A stretch of DNA of 64,000 nt from Bacteriovoracaceae bacterium UBA6153 (GTDB taxonomy: Bacteria > Bdellovibrionota > Bacteriovoracia > Bacteriovoracales > Bacteriovoracaceae). Of the stretch, positions 6,377 through 14,892 are shown in pieces (within the stretch, counting starts at the first letter, position 1; every line of letters starts with the position of its first letter). The stretch covers positions 124,001 to 188,000 of the forward strand of contig DIUR01000018.1 of NCBI GenBank assembly GCA_002428265.1. The letters run 5' to 3'. The notes under the pieces are model-generated. The model saw only the letters and a program-made list of their open reading frames with translations, searched no databases and was not told where the DNA came from. Made by a program: the position numbers and the translations under genes.

Positions 6377-6856
6377 ATGATGAATCAACACACAACTCAC
6401 CTTCCTGAAAAGCCACTTGCTGTTGTTGCAAGCCCACTTGGTTCAGACAGCTATGACCTGGCAAAACAATTTGCAGAAAATGGTTATGATATTATCATCG
6501 CTGCTTCCAACCCATCTGTGGTTGAAGAAGCTGAAGAGTTTAAAGAGCTCGGTGTAGATGCTGTCAGCTACCAATTAGATTTAACAACTTCTGAAGGCGT
6601 TGAGCAGCTTTATAGACGTATCATTGCAACTGGAAGACCTGTTGAAGCGATGGTGATTCACTCTGGTTTAAACACTGATACAGAACTTGCTAAAAAAGTT
6701 TTAAACGATATGACAGCTAATGGCCGTGGACATATTCTTTTTACTGGAACAGATGTTATAGATGATGAGCTTCAAGAAGCGGCAAACTTAAAAGGCGTAA
6801 CACTAACAGCTCTTAAGACTGGCGTGAAGTATGAGGAGCCGAGGCTCCTCCACTAA
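6377..6856 (+). CDS. Short Rossmann-fold SDR-like protein
   Basis: 159 residues with the Rossmann pattern of short-chain dehydrogenases: a strand-helix-strand start (LAVVASPLGSDSYDLAKQFAENGYDIIIAAS), an acidic strand end and a DLTTSEGVEQLYRRI segment like the SDR D-L-x-x region. It stops before the YxxxK catalytic motif, so it is far shorter than the usual 240-260 residues and the normal TGxxxGxG loop is replaced by SPLGSDS. It may be a degraded or non-catalytic nucleotide-binding form. Start has GGAGGATTAATTC in front. Convergent with the 5'-nucleotidase gene. Confidence 0.6.
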   Translation: MMNQHTTHLPEKPLAVVASPLGSDSYDLAKQFAENGYDIIIAASNPSVVEEAEEFKELGVDAVSYQLDLTTSEGVEQLYRRIIATGRPVEAMVIHSGLNTDTELAKKVLNDMTANGRGHILFTGTDVIDDELQEAANLKGVTLTALKTGVKYEEPRLLH

Positions 6857-6863
6857 TATTTTT

Positions 6864-8414
6864 TTATTTTTTCGGCCACAAAGTCGTATGATCGTCTTCG
6901 CATAATTCGCTAATGGGCTGCGTACTGTTCTTGATTCTTTCTTCCAGCGTGGCCCAAATTTTATAATTCGTATTTTTTGGATTTCTTAGAATCGCAATTG
7001 TTTTTGCACTAATCCCAGAAGCACCTTTAATGATCCCTTCTGTAAATGCTACCGTATAAGTTTTAAATGGATTTACTTTTTTACCATTCACCAGAATATT
7101 TCTGATCTTAAATCCCATTGGCCCTCTTTCATACTCCATAGAGAGTCCTGAGAAAGTTAATGGCTCACCAACATACGAAAGTGCACTTAAAAATACACGA
7201 AGCCATACTCCAGTAATTTTTGTTGTATAAATATCCCAACCAAATTTTTGAGAGACATCAAAAATTCTTGGAATAGAATTTACAATAACTCTCCTGGTGA
7301 TATCGCCTACTGGAAAATTAGCACCATTCATTTCAGGAGTGTGAATCGCAATGTCTGCATTGGCCTTTTCTTTCATTGAATCAGTAATGAAGTAGGCCCA
7401 CTTGCGGGGGCCTTTTGCATCATCTGCTTTCAAATCAGAGTATCCAATTTTTTCATTAAGCCATTCTTTGCCGTATGATACGTCAAGTTCAGCATCAGTA
7501 TGCTCTACCATCTCTTTAATTTCTGCATCGGGTGTATCAACGATAACAGGAACTAGTTCGTAGCTCACCACTTTTAGAGGTTTGTTTTTTTGGAGATCAA
7601 CAACTAATCTTCCAAGGAACTCTGTGTGCTGTCCTGCTTGAACAATAGGGACAACATTTTTTTGCTTATTAATAACGAAAGTTGGTTTGAATAATTCAGT
7701 GTGAGAGTGTCCACCAATAATAAGATCGATGTATTTTGTTTTTTCTGCCAGCTTAATATCTTGAAGAACACCAATGTGTGTAAGAGCAATAATATAGTCA
7801 TTGCCGCGATCAACAAGTTTTTGTTCTAATTCTTTAGCGACATCAACAGGGTCAGAAATAGCCCCTTTCGTTAGGCGCCACTTATAAAGCATCTCATCTG
7901 TTGTTAAACCAAGGATGGCCAGCTTAAAACCATCAACGTTTATTTCTTTGTATGGCTGAACTTTATTTTTTAAATTTTTATATTTTTTATCTGCAGAAAT
8001 ATTAGCAACCAGGAGGTTGAACTTTAAATCAATTTCCCCCAAAAGTTTATCGAGTTCATCTGCCCCCATCTGGTAATCATGGTTTCCCAGAGTCCCAAAG
8101 TCGTAGCCCATTTCATTATGAACTTCAAAAGATTTTCTTCCATCTTTTGCCATGAAATAAATATTGCCTTCAAGAAAGTCTCCGGCATTAAACACTAACG
8201 TGCTCACACCTTCTTCGGCCATTTTAGATTTATAAGAATTGATGAGAGTTTTTAATCTTGCAGCTCCACCGCGAACACTTGAGTGAGTTGAGTTATCCAA
8301 ATATGAATGAGTGTCATTTGTATGGAGAATCTGGACTAATTTTGCGTGAGCAACAGAAGTAGTGCTGATGGCAATTGTCACCATGATCAATATCATTAAA
8401 TTTAGTGTTTTCAT
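6864..8414 (-). CDS. Secreted 5'-nucleotidase / UDP-sugar hydrolase family protein
   Basis: A 516-residue exported metallophosphoesterase that releases phosphate from nucleotides in the periplasm. Start at 8414 gives a signal peptide of about 24 residues; the in-frame start 36 bases upstream would spoil it. Metal-binding motifs run in the family order: HTNDTH (31-36), NAGDFLEG, LGNHDYQMG, THIG and GGHSHTE in the N-terminal catalytic domain, then a C-terminal 5'-nucleotidase domain with NSIPRIFD and the SALSYVG region. Length fits UshA-like enzymes. Probably scavenges nucleotides, which would suit a predator or a DNA-rich niche, but that is inference. Confidence 0.88.
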   Translation of the reverse strand: MKTLNLMILIMVTIAISTTSVAHAKLVQILHTNDTHSYLDNSTHSSVRGGAARLKTLINSYKSKMAEEGVSTLVFNAGDFLEGNIYFMAKDGRKSFEVHNEMGYDFGTLGNHDYQMGADELDKLLGEIDLKFNLLVANISADKKYKNLKNKVQPYKEINVDGFKLAILGLTTDEMLYKWRLTKGAISDPVDVAKELEQKLVDRGNDYIIALTHIGVLQDIKLAEKTKYIDLIIGGHSHTELFKPTFVINKQKNVVPIVQAGQHTEFLGRLVVDLQKNKPLKVVSYELVPVIVDTPDAEIKEMVEHTDAELDVSYGKEWLNEKIGYSDLKADDAKGPRKWAYFITDSMKEKANADIAIHTPEMNGANFPVGDITRRVIVNSIPRIFDVSQKFGWDIYTTKITGVWLRVFLSALSYVGEPLTFSGLSMEYERGPMGFKIRNILVNGKKVNPFKTYTVAFTEGIIKGASGISAKTIAILRNPKNTNYKIWATLEERIKNSTQPISELCEDDHTTLWPKK

Positions 8415-8440
8415 TAGATTTGAAATATCCAAAACGAAGA

Positions 8441-8472
8441 GCGCCGTCAAGGATTTGGGTCCCTAACGGCGC
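8441..8472 (-). terminator. Hairpin between OMP and 5'-nucleotidase genes
   Basis: GCGCCGT and ACGGCGC arms; read on the minus strand it is followed by TCTTCGTTTT. It lies after the OMP gene and before the 5'-nucleotidase start, so it probably separates the two transcripts. Confidence 0.5.
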
Positions 8473-8498
8473 ATTTTTATTAATTAATTTTTAAGAAA

Positions 8499-9065
8499 TT
8501 AGTACCAATACTTAAGAGCTAAACCACCTGAGAATGCATCTTGAGTGTCTGTAGTCCAAAGGTATTTGGCCTGAAGACCTAAAGACAGGAAGTTACTAGT
8601 TTGTTGTTGTAGAGGGATATCAAATCCTGCCACAGGTCCCACTGACCATTCAGTATTTCCATCAACAAACATTGGCCCTGTTGTTACCCCAAGGTAACTG
8701 CTTCTTAGAACAGGAATGTCTCCACCAAAGTTATATGTACCGCGAGCTAGTACCGATGTTCTTTGGATATCAGTCTCATCTAATTCTGAAGTTACAACCT
8801 CAGCACCAAGACCAAACGGAACATATGGTTGAAACCCAACATTGATCCCGTATTCAGCAGATGATCCGGCATCCCCATTTGGTGAATTTACACCCGCAGT
8901 TAATCCCATGTGTAGTTTGTATTGGTCTTTGCTTTCTACAGCTTTTGGCTCAGGAAGAGTGCCTTCCATTTTGTTTTTTACTCTCTCTTTTTCAGATTCT
9001 GACATTTGAGCAAATGCGCTTAAAGAAGAGGTAAGAACTACAAGTGTGATTAAAGTCTTAAACAT
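8499..9065 (-). CDS. Small outer-membrane beta-barrel protein
   Basis: 188 residues. The start at 9065 follows ACGGAGAAAATT and opens a signal peptide MFKTLITLVVLTSSLSAFAQ. The mature part has a short charged helix, then alternating beta strands with many Gly, Tyr and Thr and ends in KYWY, an aromatic terminal residue as expected for BAM-inserted barrels. Upstream in-frame starts lie before the predicted transcript start and are rejected. Function unknown. Driven by a consensus sigma-54 promoter and preceded by an 8-bp leader hairpin. Confidence 0.75.
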   Translation of the reverse strand: MFKTLITLVVLTSSLSAFAQMSESEKERVKNKMEGTLPEPKAVESKDQYKLHMGLTAGVNSPNGDAGSSAEYGINVGFQPYVPFGLGAEVVTSELDETDIQRTSVLARGTYNFGGDIPVLRSSYLGVTTGPMFVDGNTEWSVGPVAGFDIPLQQQTSNFLSLGLQAKYLWTTDTQDAFSGGLALKYWY

Positions 9066-9087
9066 AATTTTCTCCGTGTTTAGGTCG

Positions 9088-9107
9088 AGGCCTGGAAAAC
9101 CAGGCCT
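9088..9107 (-). other. Leader hairpin before OMP gene
   Basis: AGGCCTGG and CCAGGCCT form a perfect 8-bp stem with a four-base loop in the predicted 5' leader, 23 bases upstream of the start codon. Could protect the mRNA 5' end or bind a regulator. Confidence 0.45.
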
Positions 9108-9126
9108 GAAGTAATGCTGGTCAAAT

Positions 9127-9142
9127 TGCAAAGCATGTACCA
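9127..9142 (-). promoter_or_regulatory. Sigma-54 (-24/-12) promoter
   Basis: On the minus strand TGGTACATGCTTTGCA, ten-base spacing, matching TGGYAC-N5-TTGCA exactly. Predicted transcript start near 9116, 50 bases before the OMP gene. Confidence 0.85.
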
Positions 9143-9238
9143 ACAATAGACTAGTGAAATTAGGGACGTTTGAGACAATATGTCCGACATGATAGGATTA
9201 AGGTGGGGCAATTATTCTATTTTACTAATATATTAAGG

Positions 9239-9254
9239 TGGCCTCTGCCTTGCT
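9239..9254 (+). promoter_or_regulatory. Sigma-54 (-24/-12) promoter
   Basis: TGGCCTCTGCCTTGCT, ten-base spacing. Diverges from the promoter at 9127; a GGGGCAA element (9205-9211) and a TGAGACAA element (9171) lie between them. Confidence 0.8.
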
Positions 9255-9281
9255 CTTATTATGTGGGGGTCGTGCGTTCAA

Positions 9282-10031
9282 ATGCGTTTAAAAATACTTT
9301 CTTACAACATTCATAAAGGCTTCGACTGGAATAACCGAAATTATGGTCTTCAGGAAATGAAGGATTTAATCAAATCGACAGATGCGGAAATTGTTTTTCT
9401 ACAAGAAGTTGTTGGTGAAAATAAAATCTTTAAAGATAAAGGCCTAATAGATTCACAGTTTGAATTTTTAGCAGATGAAGTCTGGCCACATTTTTCTTAC
9501 GCTAAAAATGCTCTTTATGATCATGGCCATCATGGCAATCTCATCATGAGCAAGTACCCTATTGAGAGTTTTGAAAATGTAAACCTTTCAACAAACAATT
9601 ATGAAAAGCGCGGGATGCTCGTTTGTAAAATTAAAATACCCGTCACAGAAGATAATCCCGAAGAAAAAAGTTTAATGGCCGCTTGTCTACATTTAAATCT
9701 TTTGCACTCAGGTAGAAAGATTCAGTATCAGAAAATTAAAAACTATATTGAGGAAAATGGCCATGGCGGTAAAACTCCCGTCATCATCGCTGGTGACTTC
9801 AATGACTGGAATCAGAAATCATGCAGTGTTTTTGAAGAAAAAATGGGGATGCTAGAAGTTCATAAAGCTATCAATGGAAATTTCGCCAGGACTTTTCCGG
9901 CCAATGTTCCTATCCTGTGTCTAGATAGAATCTATGTTAAAAATTTAGAAGTGATTCATTCCAACGTAGTCTTCTATGATCAACACCTCTCTGATCATCT
10001 CCCTATTTTTTGTGAGGTGGACATTCAATGA
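9282..10031 (+). CDS. Endonuclease/exonuclease/phosphatase family protein
   Basis: 249 residues with all EEP-fold motifs in order: LSYNIHKG (N-terminal), FLQEVV, GNLIMSK, GDFNDW, LDRIYV and SDHLPI, implying a metal-dependent phosphodiesterase on DNA or phospholipid headgroups. ATG at 9282 is preferred to 9261, which lies upstream of the predicted sigma-54 transcript start; GGGGGT stands 12 bases in front. It overlaps the phospholipase D gene by four bases (ATGA), so the two are translationally coupled. EEP next to PLD suggests a lipid or nucleic-acid processing unit. Confidence 0.85.
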   Translation: MRLKILSYNIHKGFDWNNRNYGLQEMKDLIKSTDAEIVFLQEVVGENKIFKDKGLIDSQFEFLADEVWPHFSYAKNALYDHGHHGNLIMSKYPIESFENVNLSTNNYEKRGMLVCKIKIPVTEDNPEEKSLMAACLHLNLLHSGRKIQYQKIKNYIEENGHGGKTPVIIAGDFNDWNQKSCSVFEEKMGMLEVHKAINGNFARTFPANVPILCLDRIYVKNLEVIHSNVVFYDQHLSDHLPIFCEVDIQ

Positions 10032-11350
10032 AGCATGAAACATTTCCCATAACAAAAAATAACTATGTCGAGTTTTATAAAGACGGCGATCTCTATTACG
10101 AAAAATTCCTTAAGATGATAAGAAGTGCTAAAGAGAGCATTCATCTTCAAACCTATATTTTTGAAATAGATGCCATCGGAAGTAAAGTTCAATACGAACT
10201 CATAGAAGCGGCCAGACGAGGCGTTGAAGTCTGTGTGCTCGTCGATAGTATTGGTTCAAGAAATCTTACTCATGATGCAGAAGTAAAATTCGCCGAAGGA
10301 GGAGTTCACTTTTGTCGCTTTAATGGAATCCAAATCAAATGGCTATATCGTTGGGGACGAAGGCTTCACCACAAGATACTTCTCATTGATTATAAAGAAG
10401 CAATGGTTGGAGGCATTAATGTTCTTGACTCTTGTTTGCCAGAATCAACGATCCCGCAGCTTGATTTTGCCGTTTATTTCAATGGTCCTTCAACAGTAAA
10501 GCTGGCAGCTTATACCCAGCATATTTTCAGAAAGGCCTCTAAAAAGAATGTCAGCAACAAGAATGAAAAAGAATTTATTCATCATGAGACAGGCCTGGAT
10601 TTAGGAATTTCAATCAATGACTGGATTCACGGCAGGGCCGTTATTACGAAACAATACGCACGGATAACGAAAGAGGCCCAGCACCAGATCACCATTATTA
10701 ATTCTTACTTTTTTCCGAGAAAGAAATTTATGAAGCAGCTGACAGATGCTGCTGCCCGCGGAGTGAGAGTCAGGCTGATTCTCCCAAAGTATTCGGACTG
10801 GCCTAGTTATATCCTAGCTTCAGAGTATCTTTATGATTATTTTTTAAAACGGGGCGTAGAAATTTATCTTTGGAAAAAATCAGTGCTCCATGGAAAACTT
10901 GCGACTGTCGATAATAAGTGGTCAACCATTGGATCATTCAATTTGAACTACACCAGCTATCAGCAAAATCTGGAAATGAATATTGATATTTATTCACCGA
11001 AATATACTGAGTTATTAAACCATGAAATCGAGACGACGATACTTACAGGCTGTGAAAGAGTTGATCCCTCTGGGCACATTGAAAAGCACCCTTTAAAAAC
11101 CAGAGTTTCTCGTTTTGTTTTCTATATTATACTTTCTATCATCGCAAATTTTTCTATAGCTCTATCATTTCAAGAAGATCACGTAAAAGAACACCGAATA
11201 TTACATATTGCCCGCATCATAGGAGCTCTAGTCTTTTTTATTTTAGGTCTGCTTGGAGCTCTCTTACCGGTAATTCCAGGATTTCCTTTTTTCATTTTGA
11301 GTTTTTTACTGATATACAAACAAATCCTCATGAATAAAAAAGCAGCATAA
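10028..11350 (+). CDS. Cardiolipin synthase-like phospholipase D with C-terminal membrane domain
   Basis: 440 residues with two HKD catalytic motifs, HHKILLID near residue 114 and LHGKLATVD near residue 290, the latter followed by GSFNLN, as in ClsB-type cardiolipin synthases. No N-terminal membrane segment. After about residue 358 there is an extra domain with two or three hydrophobic helices and the motif LPVIPGFPFF, which resembles small inner-membrane proteins of the DUF454/PGPGW type. The fusion would anchor the enzyme at the membrane by its C-terminus. Second gene of an EEP-PLD-thioredoxin operon. Confidence 0.85.
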   Translation: MKHETFPITKNNYVEFYKDGDLYYEKFLKMIRSAKESIHLQTYIFEIDAIGSKVQYELIEAARRGVEVCVLVDSIGSRNLTHDAEVKFAEGGVHFCRFNGIQIKWLYRWGRRLHHKILLIDYKEAMVGGINVLDSCLPESTIPQLDFAVYFNGPSTVKLAAYTQHIFRKASKKNVSNKNEKEFIHHETGLDLGISINDWIHGRAVITKQYARITKEAQHQITIINSYFFPRKKFMKQLTDAAARGVRVRLILPKYSDWPSYILASEYLYDYFLKRGVEIYLWKKSVLHGKLATVDNKWSTIGSFNLNYTSYQQNLEMNIDIYSPKYTELLNHEIETTILTGCERVDPSGHIEKHPLKTRVSRFVFYIILSIIANFSIALSFQEDHVKEHRILHIARIIGALVFFILGLLGALLPVIPGFPFFILSFLLIYKQILMNKKAA

Positions 11351-11360
11351 GGACTCTATT

Positions 11361-11861
11361 GTGAAATCAAAAACTTTTATGAATTATTTATTTATCGCGG
11401 TTTTAGCATGGGTCTTCTACATGCGTGCTCCTTCTGTTTTAAACCATTTTAAATTTCAAGATAAGGTTGCACCGGAGTTCTCAGCATTCACACTTGATGG
11501 GTCTGAATTTGTTCTCAGTAAACATTCTAAAAAATTAGTTGTCGTTTTCTGGGCCACGTGGTGCGGCCCTTGCGAAGTTGAATTAAAAAGAATTAATACG
11601 ATGATCATAGAAAAAAGACTTCAACCTTCAGACGTTCTTGCTATTTCAAGCCAGGAAGATTTACAGACAGTAAAGCTTACAGTGAAAAAAGAGAACTATC
11701 TTTTTAATGTGGCGATTGATCCCGATGGTAGTATCGCAAAAAAGTATAATGTCTCAGCGACACCAACAATCGTTTTTATCGATCAGAATTATATCATTCA
11801 CTGGATGACGTCAGGAATTAGTCCAACACTTGATTATCGAATCTCCTCATTTCTAAAATAG
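11361..11861 (+). CDS. Membrane-anchored TlpA-like thioredoxin
   Basis: 166 residues starting at GTG with AAGGA in front. An N-terminal hydrophobic segment (residues 7-21) anchors a TlpA/AhpC-type thioredoxin domain in the periplasm; the redox site WCGPC is at Cys 68 and 71, and the cis-Pro loop ATPTIVF is near residue 130. Likely a disulphide reductase for envelope proteins. It lies 10 bases after the phospholipase D gene and shares its operon; why a thioredoxin is co-transcribed with lipid enzymes is not clear. Confidence 0.85.
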   Translation: MKSKTFMNYLFIAVLAWVFYMRAPSVLNHFKFQDKVAPEFSAFTLDGSEFVLSKHSKKLVVVFWATWCGPCEVELKRINTMIIEKRLQPSDVLAISSQEDLQTVKLTVKKENYLFNVAIDPDGSIAKKYNVSATPTIVFIDQNYIIHWMTSGISPTLDYRISSFLK

Positions 11862-11878
11862 TCATGCGCAAAGGATAG

Positions 11879-11907
11879 TTGCCTCAAATAACATCCTTAT
11901 TGCCTCA
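11879..11907 (+). promoter_or_regulatory. Two TTGCCTCA elements 21 bp apart
   Basis: TTGCCTCA at 11879 and again at 11900, both on the plus strand, two helical turns apart and 52 bases upstream of the sigma-54 promoter at 11959. The arrangement fits an enhancer-binding protein site. Confidence 0.45.
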
Positions 11908-11958
11908 TATATCTTTCTAAATACTCCTATGTAGAGTGATATCGCTCACTTCAATCTT

Positions 11959-11974
11959 TGGCATGAGATGTGCT
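11959..11974 (+). promoter_or_regulatory. Sigma-54 (-24/-12) promoter
   Basis: TGGCATGAGATGTGCT, ten-base spacing, 34 bases before the ATG at 12008. Confidence 0.75.
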
Positions 11975-12007
11975 TTTATATACATATAAACATCCAAGGA
12001 GGATTGT

Positions 12008-12220
12008 ATGGAACAAAATAGAAATGACAAAAAATTCGCACAAACTCAACCGAAGAAAGATATTTCGGGTGGGCCAAAAACAACTGCACGTCCTGAAATC
12101 GATCTACCATTAAAAGGTGGTAAGGTTGAATCGGACCTGTCTCAAAGACAACAACCTAAAAGAGATGAAAGAGTAGAAAGCGATAGAGCTCCTGAGAGAT
12201 CAGAGAGATCAACTCGCTAA
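12008..12220 (+). CDS. Small hydrophilic, probably disordered protein
   Basis: 70 residues, starting MEQNRNDKKFAQTQPKKD, with GGAGGATT before the ATG. It is rich in Lys, Arg, Glu, Asp, Gln and Pro, with a repetitive ERVESDRAPERSERSTR tail and no Cys or aromatic core. The gene stands alone between a sigma-54 promoter with two upstream TTGCCTCA boxes and a 12-bp terminator. Same class as the proteins at 1796 and 34879. Confidence 0.75.
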   Translation: MEQNRNDKKFAQTQPKKDISGGPKTTARPEIDLPLKGGKVESDLSQRQQPKRDERVESDRAPERSERSTR

Positions 12221-12242
12221 AATTCAATCAAATCTTTTGAGT

Positions 12243-12290
12243 AGCGGGCTTAGAGATGGTTAATTGACCATATTCTAAGCCCGCTGTTTT
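12243..12290 (+). terminator. Rho-independent terminator
   Basis: AGCGGGCTTAGA pairs with TCTAAGCCCGCT, with a further inner ATGGT/ACCAT stem, followed by GTTTT. Confidence 0.85.
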
Positions 12291-12401
12291 ATTATGTGTC
12301 CACCTATTTTGGGCGAAAGCCCTGACTAAATTTTACGCACATTCTATGTAATTCTTTCAACTAAGCAGTAAGCACCTCTAACTGGTGTAGACTGTTTTTT
12401 A

Positions 12402-13055
12402 ATGAAAACATTACTACCAAAAATGCTCGTGGCCTTGGGCCTTATTTTCCTTTTTCAAGGTTGTTCGACGACAAAAAAGTCACCTTCGAAAAATAAATTC
12501 TCTCTTCATAAATTGGGGAACTTTGATAAAGTTCATATCCCTAATGAAGCACCTTTGATTTCCCAAATGATTTCGATTGTTCAGCCAGAACTTGATATCA
12601 ATAATAGAAATAAAATTGCCAACGACATCCACCACGCTATTAAGAAGTATAAAGTTCCAGCACAAATTATCGTGGCATTAATTGATACTGAAAGTAACTT
12701 TATGTATAACAAAGTTTCAACGACTGGAGATCTTTCTCTGGGACAAATCAATGTTGAAGTTTGGAATGCTGAGTTTAAGAGATTAAAACAACCTCTAATC
12801 GATAAAAGCAAACTCGTTACAGAAGATCAATCTTATGCAATGGAGCAGATGGCGCGCATTTTAAGTGTTCTAAAAAATCGTCATGCTAAAAAGGATAGAA
12901 GATGGTACGCACGCTACCACTCAAATACGACAAAATATAAACACGACTACTTAAGCAAAATTGAAATAAGAATGAAGCTTATGGCCGACTCTCGCATGAT
13001 CACTGCGAGCAACAAGGCGATTGCTTTGTCTACTCCAAGTCAAAATACCCCGTAG
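12402..13055 (+). CDS. Lytic transglycosylase-like lipoprotein (SLT fold)
   Basis: 217 residues. Residues 1-20 are a lipoprotein signal ending LFQGC with Cys 21 as lipid anchor. The SLT core follows: a helix with the catalytic-type Glu (LIDTESNF, Glu about 96), then TTGDLSLGQI, in place of the usual ASSxGAxGLMQ, and a later YARYHS segment equivalent to the AYNAG region. It would cleave peptidoglycan between MurNAc and GlcNAc. The ribosome site in front is weak, so expression may be low. Confidence 0.75.
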   Translation: MKTLLPKMLVALGLIFLFQGCSTTKKSPSKNKFSLHKLGNFDKVHIPNEAPLISQMISIVQPELDINNRNKIANDIHHAIKKYKVPAQIIVALIDTESNFMYNKVSTTGDLSLGQINVEVWNAEFKRLKQPLIDKSKLVTEDQSYAMEQMARILSVLKNRHAKKDRRWYARYHSNTTKYKHDYLSKIEIRMKLMADSRMITASNKAIALSTPSQNTP

Positions 13056-13113
13056 CAATTCTTTCTATAAAGAGACGTTACCTATTAACAATTAATTAGC
13101 GCCTCTTCTTACA

Positions 13114-13129
13114 CGGCATGAATTTTGTA
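13114..13129 (+). promoter_or_regulatory. Degenerate sigma-54-like promoter
   Basis: CGGCATGAATTTTGTA: GG and ten-base spacing are right but the -12 element is GT, not GC. It resembles the promoter at 14893 in front of the paralogous SOUL gene. Confidence 0.4.
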
Positions 13130-13154
13130 CTACCCACCTAGTAAAGGAGGGATT

Positions 13155-13769
13155 ATGAGTCATAATTCAGATTCTGAAATCGACATTCCATTAAGCGAAA
13201 AAGTAAAGGCCCTCCCTGGTTTTTTTGGTATTCATCTAGAAGAACAAGCTCCTTACGACATACTCAAAGCAGACGCAGGCATAGAAATTCGCTGTTACAG
13301 ACCACAGACTCAAGCGCGAGTTCTGGTATCAGGAGATTTTAAAGAAGCTCAAAAAGAAGCCTTTAATACCCTTGCCAGCTATATCTTCGGCGATAATAAA
13401 ACTAATGAAAAAATTCCGATGACCACTCCTGTTCTTCTAGAGCATAAAGAAATGAAGAAAGATGCAAAAGTATGGAACATGTCTTTTATACTTCCGCAAA
13501 ACTATTTAATCTCCAATGCTCCAAACCCATTGAATAAAAAAATCTCTCTGCACGAGCGCCCTGTTCATTTAGTTGCCAGCATTAGCTACGCAGGAATTAA
13601 CAGCGAAGAAAAAATTCAGGAATACACAGAAATATTAAAAAAATGGTTAAAGAAGAGACCTTGGTATACACCAGTGGGCGGTTTTCAAATGGCCCAATTT
13701 GATGGACCATTAACAATTCCATTTTTTAGAAAAAATGAAATTCATGTTGAAGTTAACCATATTCACTAA
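13155..13769 (+). CDS. SOUL-family haem-binding protein (copy 1)
   Basis: 204 residues of the SOUL/HBP haem-binding family, for example YEIRCYRP-like (IEIRCYRP near residue 46), FNTLASYIFGDN, IPMTTPVLLE and the C-terminal FFRKNEIHVEV strand. No signal peptide, so cytoplasmic. Start at 13155 has AAAGGAGGG in front; the upstream ATG at 13125 does not. A second copy lies at 14940 and the two share most motifs, so a local duplication is likely. Probably binds haem or another tetrapyrrole. Confidence 0.85.
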   Translation: MSHNSDSEIDIPLSEKVKALPGFFGIHLEEQAPYDILKADAGIEIRCYRPQTQARVLVSGDFKEAQKEAFNTLASYIFGDNKTNEKIPMTTPVLLEHKEMKKDAKVWNMSFILPQNYLISNAPNPLNKKISLHERPVHLVASISYAGINSEEKIQEYTEILKKWLKKRPWYTPVGGFQMAQFDGPLTIPFFRKNEIHVEVNHIH

Positions 13770-13772
13770 GAA

Positions 13773-14291
13773 CTATGATTGCTTGATAAGCTCAATCTCC
13801 ATCGTCATCTGAATATTCTCTCCAATAAGTGCCTCACCTATTTCAAGAACACTTCCTAGATCGAGCTTAAATTCATCTCTATTAACTAACGTAGATGCTG
13901 CAATACTTATGCGCTTTTTCTTAAGTCCATCAGGTCTTTCAACATTTAAAACAACTTCTTTAGTAATATCTTTTACTGTTAAATCCCCTCTCACCTTCAG
14001 GACGTCCTCGTCATGGATTCTAAATTCTTTAGAATGGAACTCAATAAGTGGGTATTTTTGTGCATTAAAAAATTCTTCTCCCTTTAAAAGCTCATCTCTG
14101 GAGTCACTGCCTGAATCCACCGATGAAACATCGATATAGGCCTCAATACGGCAAACAGACAGGTTGTCAGGGTCAAAGGTAAAGCTACCCGACAAAGAGC
14201 TAAAATAGCCTTCTACGTCGGGTATAACCATGTTTTTAAGATTGAAGTGAGCACAGCTTTCTTTTGGGTCAGCTTTGAAAGTATTGATCAT
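13773..14291 (-). CDS. YceI-family lipid-binding protein, cytoplasmic form
   Basis: 172 residues with the YceI lipocalin pattern: an N-terminal SCAHFNLKNM strand, GSFTFDPDN, a conserved FFNAQKYPLIEFHS segment near residues 75-90 and the GDLTVKDITKEV stretch. These proteins bind isoprenoid-like lipids. Unlike the classic periplasmic YceI it has no signal peptide. Start at 14291 has AAGGAGATTTCA in front; starts further upstream lie before the transcript start expected from the sigma-54 promoter. Confidence 0.85.
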   Translation of the reverse strand: MINTFKADPKESCAHFNLKNMVIPDVEGYFSSLSGSFTFDPDNLSVCRIEAYIDVSSVDSGSDSRDELLKGEEFFNAQKYPLIEFHSKEFRIHDEDVLKVRGDLTVKDITKEVVLNVERPDGLKKKRISIAASTLVNRDEFKLDLGSVLEIGEALIGENIQMTMEIELIKQS

Positions 14292-14330
14292 TGAAATCTC
14301 CTTTTTCGACATGAGATCAATAATCAAAAA

Positions 14331-14346
14331 TGCAAGAGATATACCG
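14331..14346 (-). promoter_or_regulatory. Sigma-54 (-24/-12) promoter
   Basis: Minus strand CGGTATATCTCTTGCA, ten-base spacing, 40 bases before the YceI start and next to the stop of the preceding minus-strand gene. Confidence 0.75.
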
Positions 14347-14347
14347 C

Positions 14348-14740
14348 TTAGCGGTTGCCGTCGAAATCCCCGCGAGGCTTTCCACCAGTAGAAGCAACAG
14401 TAGACTTGGGAGCAATCTTGATAGTTTCTCCGTACTCTCTTCTGAACATCTTTTTAATTGATGTATCACTTTGAGCAGTCATTCTAAATTTATCCAGGAT
14501 CTGTAACTGATCAGCACAACGGACACAAATCCATTCTGCTTCAGTCGTAGGATTTCTGTGTTTATATAACTCAACATCTGGGCGAACCTGATTGCAGTTT
14601 TCACAAAAGTTTCTTTGAAGCTGATGCTGTACTTCTTCAGTAACATGTTTCTTGGCGATTTTTTCGCGCTCGTTTTGTTTTTTTACTGGTTCAGTAGGTT
14701 TAATTCCCGCTTTCATTAATGCATCTTTTAGACTTGCCAT
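14348..14740 (-). CDS. Zinc-ribbon protein of unknown function
   Basis: 130 residues. The N-terminus is a charged helix (MASLKDALMKAGIKPTEPVKK), then CENC at Cys 46/49 and CVRC at Cys 72/75 form a four-cysteine metal site; the C-terminus is basic and Gly-rich. Possible nucleic-acid or protein-binding role. GGGAGCTT precedes the ATG. No sigma-54 sequence is seen in front. The following YceI gene has its own promoter. Confidence 0.7.
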   Translation of the reverse strand: MASLKDALMKAGIKPTEPVKKQNEREKIAKKHVTEEVQHQLQRNFCENCNQVRPDVELYKHRNPTTEAEWICVRCADQLQILDKFRMTAQSDTSIKKMFRREYGETIKIAPKSTVASTGGKPRGDFDGNR

Positions 14741-14824
14741 AAGCTCCCGCCATAAATATTTTTCGATCTTTATGATAACTTTTCACCCGAGAGTGATCAA
14801 CTAAATCTTCTGCGTTAATTATTT

Positions 14825-14854
14825 TTGCCTCACATAGTTGACTAATTTGCCTCA
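14825..14854 (+). promoter_or_regulatory. Two TTGCCTCA elements 22 bp apart
   Basis: TTGCCTCA at 14825 and 14847, plus strand, the nearer one 39 bases upstream of the sigma-54 promoter at 14893; a GGGGGCAA box also abuts that promoter. Confidence 0.45.
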
Positions 14855-14892
14855 TCTGCGTCTTTATATGCCCAAAAAAGCGGGGGCAAAAA

